Shown in pieces: positions 5,169 to 6,076 of a DNA stretch of 6,076 nucleotides (the stretch's first letter is position 1; every line of letters begins with the position of its first letter). Position numbers and translations under genes: made by a program. The DNA comes from Phycisphaerae bacterium (GTDB taxonomy: Bacteria > Planctomycetota > Phycisphaerae > UBA1845 > PWPN01), in contig JAPKGY010000211.1 of the NCBI GenBank assembly GCA_026647385.1, forward strand, positions 1-6,076, read 5' to 3'. The notes below the pieces were generated by a model, which was not told the origin of the DNA, searched no databases, and saw only the letters and a list, made by a program, of their open reading frames with translations.

Positions 5169-5786
5169 TCAGCCGGACGTGCCGACCTGGCGTTTTTGAC
5201 GTTCCGCGATCTGCGTGTAATAGCCGGTGACCGTGCCGGCCAGGATCAGAAACCCGATCAGGGCGGGCGTCTCCACCAGGACCGACCGCAGGCGGGGCCA
5301 TGCGCTGGAGTAATGGTTCAGGCAAATAATCATGCCCGACAGAAGCAGCAGCGTGCCCTCGAAGCTCATCACGGCTGCGATTACTTCATAATAGAGGATA
5401 AACACGAGCGACACCGCCACCAGGAATGCAAAGCCCCCCAGGATCATGGCGACCAGGGGGTCGGCCTGGATATTCTCCGCGACGACCATGGTGGCCGTCG
5501 CCAGCCATCCGCCGGCCAGCAGAGCAACCCCGACCCGGACGAAATACTTGCTCACCACTGCCAGACCGATGCCCGCGACGGCACCGGCCAGCAGCGTCCA
5601 GACCGGCTCCAGCGGCAACTGCCCGCCAATCGCGAACCCGATGCACAGGAAACTCAACGCCATCAGAACGCGAAACACGCGGGCGCCCATGATCACGAAG
5701 ACCAGGCCCGCGCCAAGCAAAAGGACCCCGAGCACCGGTTCCTGGGACTCGAGATTCTGCAACATGTGTGGAATCGATAAGGACAT
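5169..5786 (-). CDS. Seven-helix membrane protein, DUF4203/TMEM198-like (205 aa)
   Basis: An integral inner-membrane protein of unknown role. Hydrophobic segments fall at about 18-34, 38-54, 62-80, 84-102, 112-131, 136-155 and 173-190, giving seven likely helices with very short loops, and a short charged tail (AERQKRQ). Helices 1 and 2 carry the spaced glycines and the GARVFRVLM turn (34-42), which recall the G-x-R-hairpin of DUF4203/TMEM198 proteins; that family assignment is from memory and tentative. The ATG at 5786 is chosen because AGGA (5797 to 5794) lies 7 nt upstream and the membrane protein proper begins there. An in-frame TTG at 5849 would add 21 polar residues and is less likely. 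TGA stop at 5169-5171. It converges on recJ, with no obvious functional link. Confidence 0.75.
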   Translation of the reverse strand: MSLSIPHMLQNLESQEPVLGVLLLGAGLVFVIMGARVFRVLMALSFLCIGFAIGGQLPLEPVWTLLAGAVAGIGLAVVSKYFVRVGVALLAGGWLATATMVVAENIQADPLVAMILGGFAFLVAVSLVFILYYEVIAAVMSFEGTLLLLSGMIICLNHYSSAWPRLRSVLVETPALIGFLILAGTVTGYYTQIAERQKRQVGTSG

Positions 5787-6076
5787 GGCTGGATCCTGCC
5801 AAAGGCGAGCCTTCACATCGGCAGACGCCTGCCGACCGAACCTCCTCAATCATTCCATCCCACCCGAATGCGGTTCAGCCTCGTCGGCTGTGCGACAGGG
5901 CCCGCGAAAAGGGGACAGTCCCCGGGCCTCTCAAACCCTCTCAAGTCTTGGCCGGCTCGACCGGCGCGACCGGCGCGATCTGGCGCAACTTACCCTGACA
6001 TGGGCAGGCGCGTAATGAAAGTGCGTCTTATCGAAGGCTTGGGCTGAAAACGCAGAACGCCCCCGGGGAATTTATC
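5787..6076. other. 290-bp right-end non-coding stretch upstream of the membrane-protein gene
   Basis: No ORF with coding character is seen on either strand. It holds the GGGGACAGTCCCC palindrome, a 10-bp-period repeat (CCTCTCAA at 5927-5934 and 5937-5944), and a 9-bp tandem repeat (GACCGGCGC at 5959-5967 and 5968-5976). The CCTCTCAA units read TTGAGAGG on the minus strand, vaguely -35-like, but no -10 follows at proper spacing. A GAGGAGG at 5846 to 5840 (minus) has no start codon close behind it. Confidence 0.6.
5911..5923. repeat. GGGGACAGTCCCC palindrome, REP-like
   Basis: A 6-bp perfect inverted repeat around a central A, preceded by AAAA (5907-5910) and bracketed by GGGCCC-type runs (GGGCCCG at 5899-5904, GGGCC at 5924-5928). 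I recall near-identical AAAAGGGGACAGTCCCC motifs scattered in planctomycete and deltaproteobacterial genomes, often beside REP-associated tyrosine transposases. No transposase gene is in this window, so here it would be an isolated repeat. Confidence 0.55.

Noticed and set aside
5787..5849. N-terminal extension of the membrane protein from a TTG at 5849
   Set aside because: The TTG has no properly placed ribosome binding site, while the ATG at 5786 has AGGA at 7 nt and begins just before the first helix.

Overview
The window is a GC-rich stretch (GC-ending codons dominate) from a bacterial chromosome, most likely an uncultured member of the Planctomycetota, perhaps Phycisphaerae. The clues are a kinase whose catalytic loop (AYVDLEKREN, then LIDFQIS) I recall from planctomycete proteins, short AT-rich octamer arrays between GC-rich genes, and a GGGGACAGTCCCC palindrome. 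No rRNA, tRNA, CRISPR array or intact insertion sequence is visible, and the taxonomy is inferred from memory, not from a search.

Layout. From the left edge to 2862 three genes point left (minus strand): a RIO/LPS-kinase-like protein (2862 to 1978), a family-4-like glycosyltransferase (1736 to 630), and the N-terminal 152 residues of an exported NfeD/ClpP-class serine-protease-like protein (456 to 1, cut by the window edge). The two gaps in this row (241 and 173 bp) are not empty. The first holds a tandem octamer array ending 7 bp before the glycosyltransferase start codon. The second holds a perfect TATAAT box. A divergent spacer (2863-3072) with a 37-bp perfect palindrome, a flanking 14-bp inverted pair and a recognisable promoter separates the kinase from recJ (3073-4836, plus strand), the only gene whose function is certain. 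RecJ converges on a seven-helix, DUF4203-like membrane protein (5786 to 5169, minus). The 332-bp convergent spacer carries two copies of a 12-bp repeat, each in the loop of an inverted repeat, and a 21-codon ORF whose Shine-Dalgarno sequence can pair with an upstream anti-SD. The last 290 bp hold only short repeats.

How the genes fit together. RecJ is a housekeeping recombination and repair exonuclease. The kinase-like protein, glycosyltransferase, exported protease-like protein and 7-TM protein all suit cell-envelope work, and a sugar or lipid kinase beside a glycosyltransferase suggests envelope glycan or LPS modification, but that is inferred from family and neighbourhood. I do not see a convincing new multi-gene system. 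The items most worth a second look are non-coding: the octamer array at the glycosyltransferase start, the palindrome between kinase and recJ, and the SD-sequestering hairpin with its micro-ORF.
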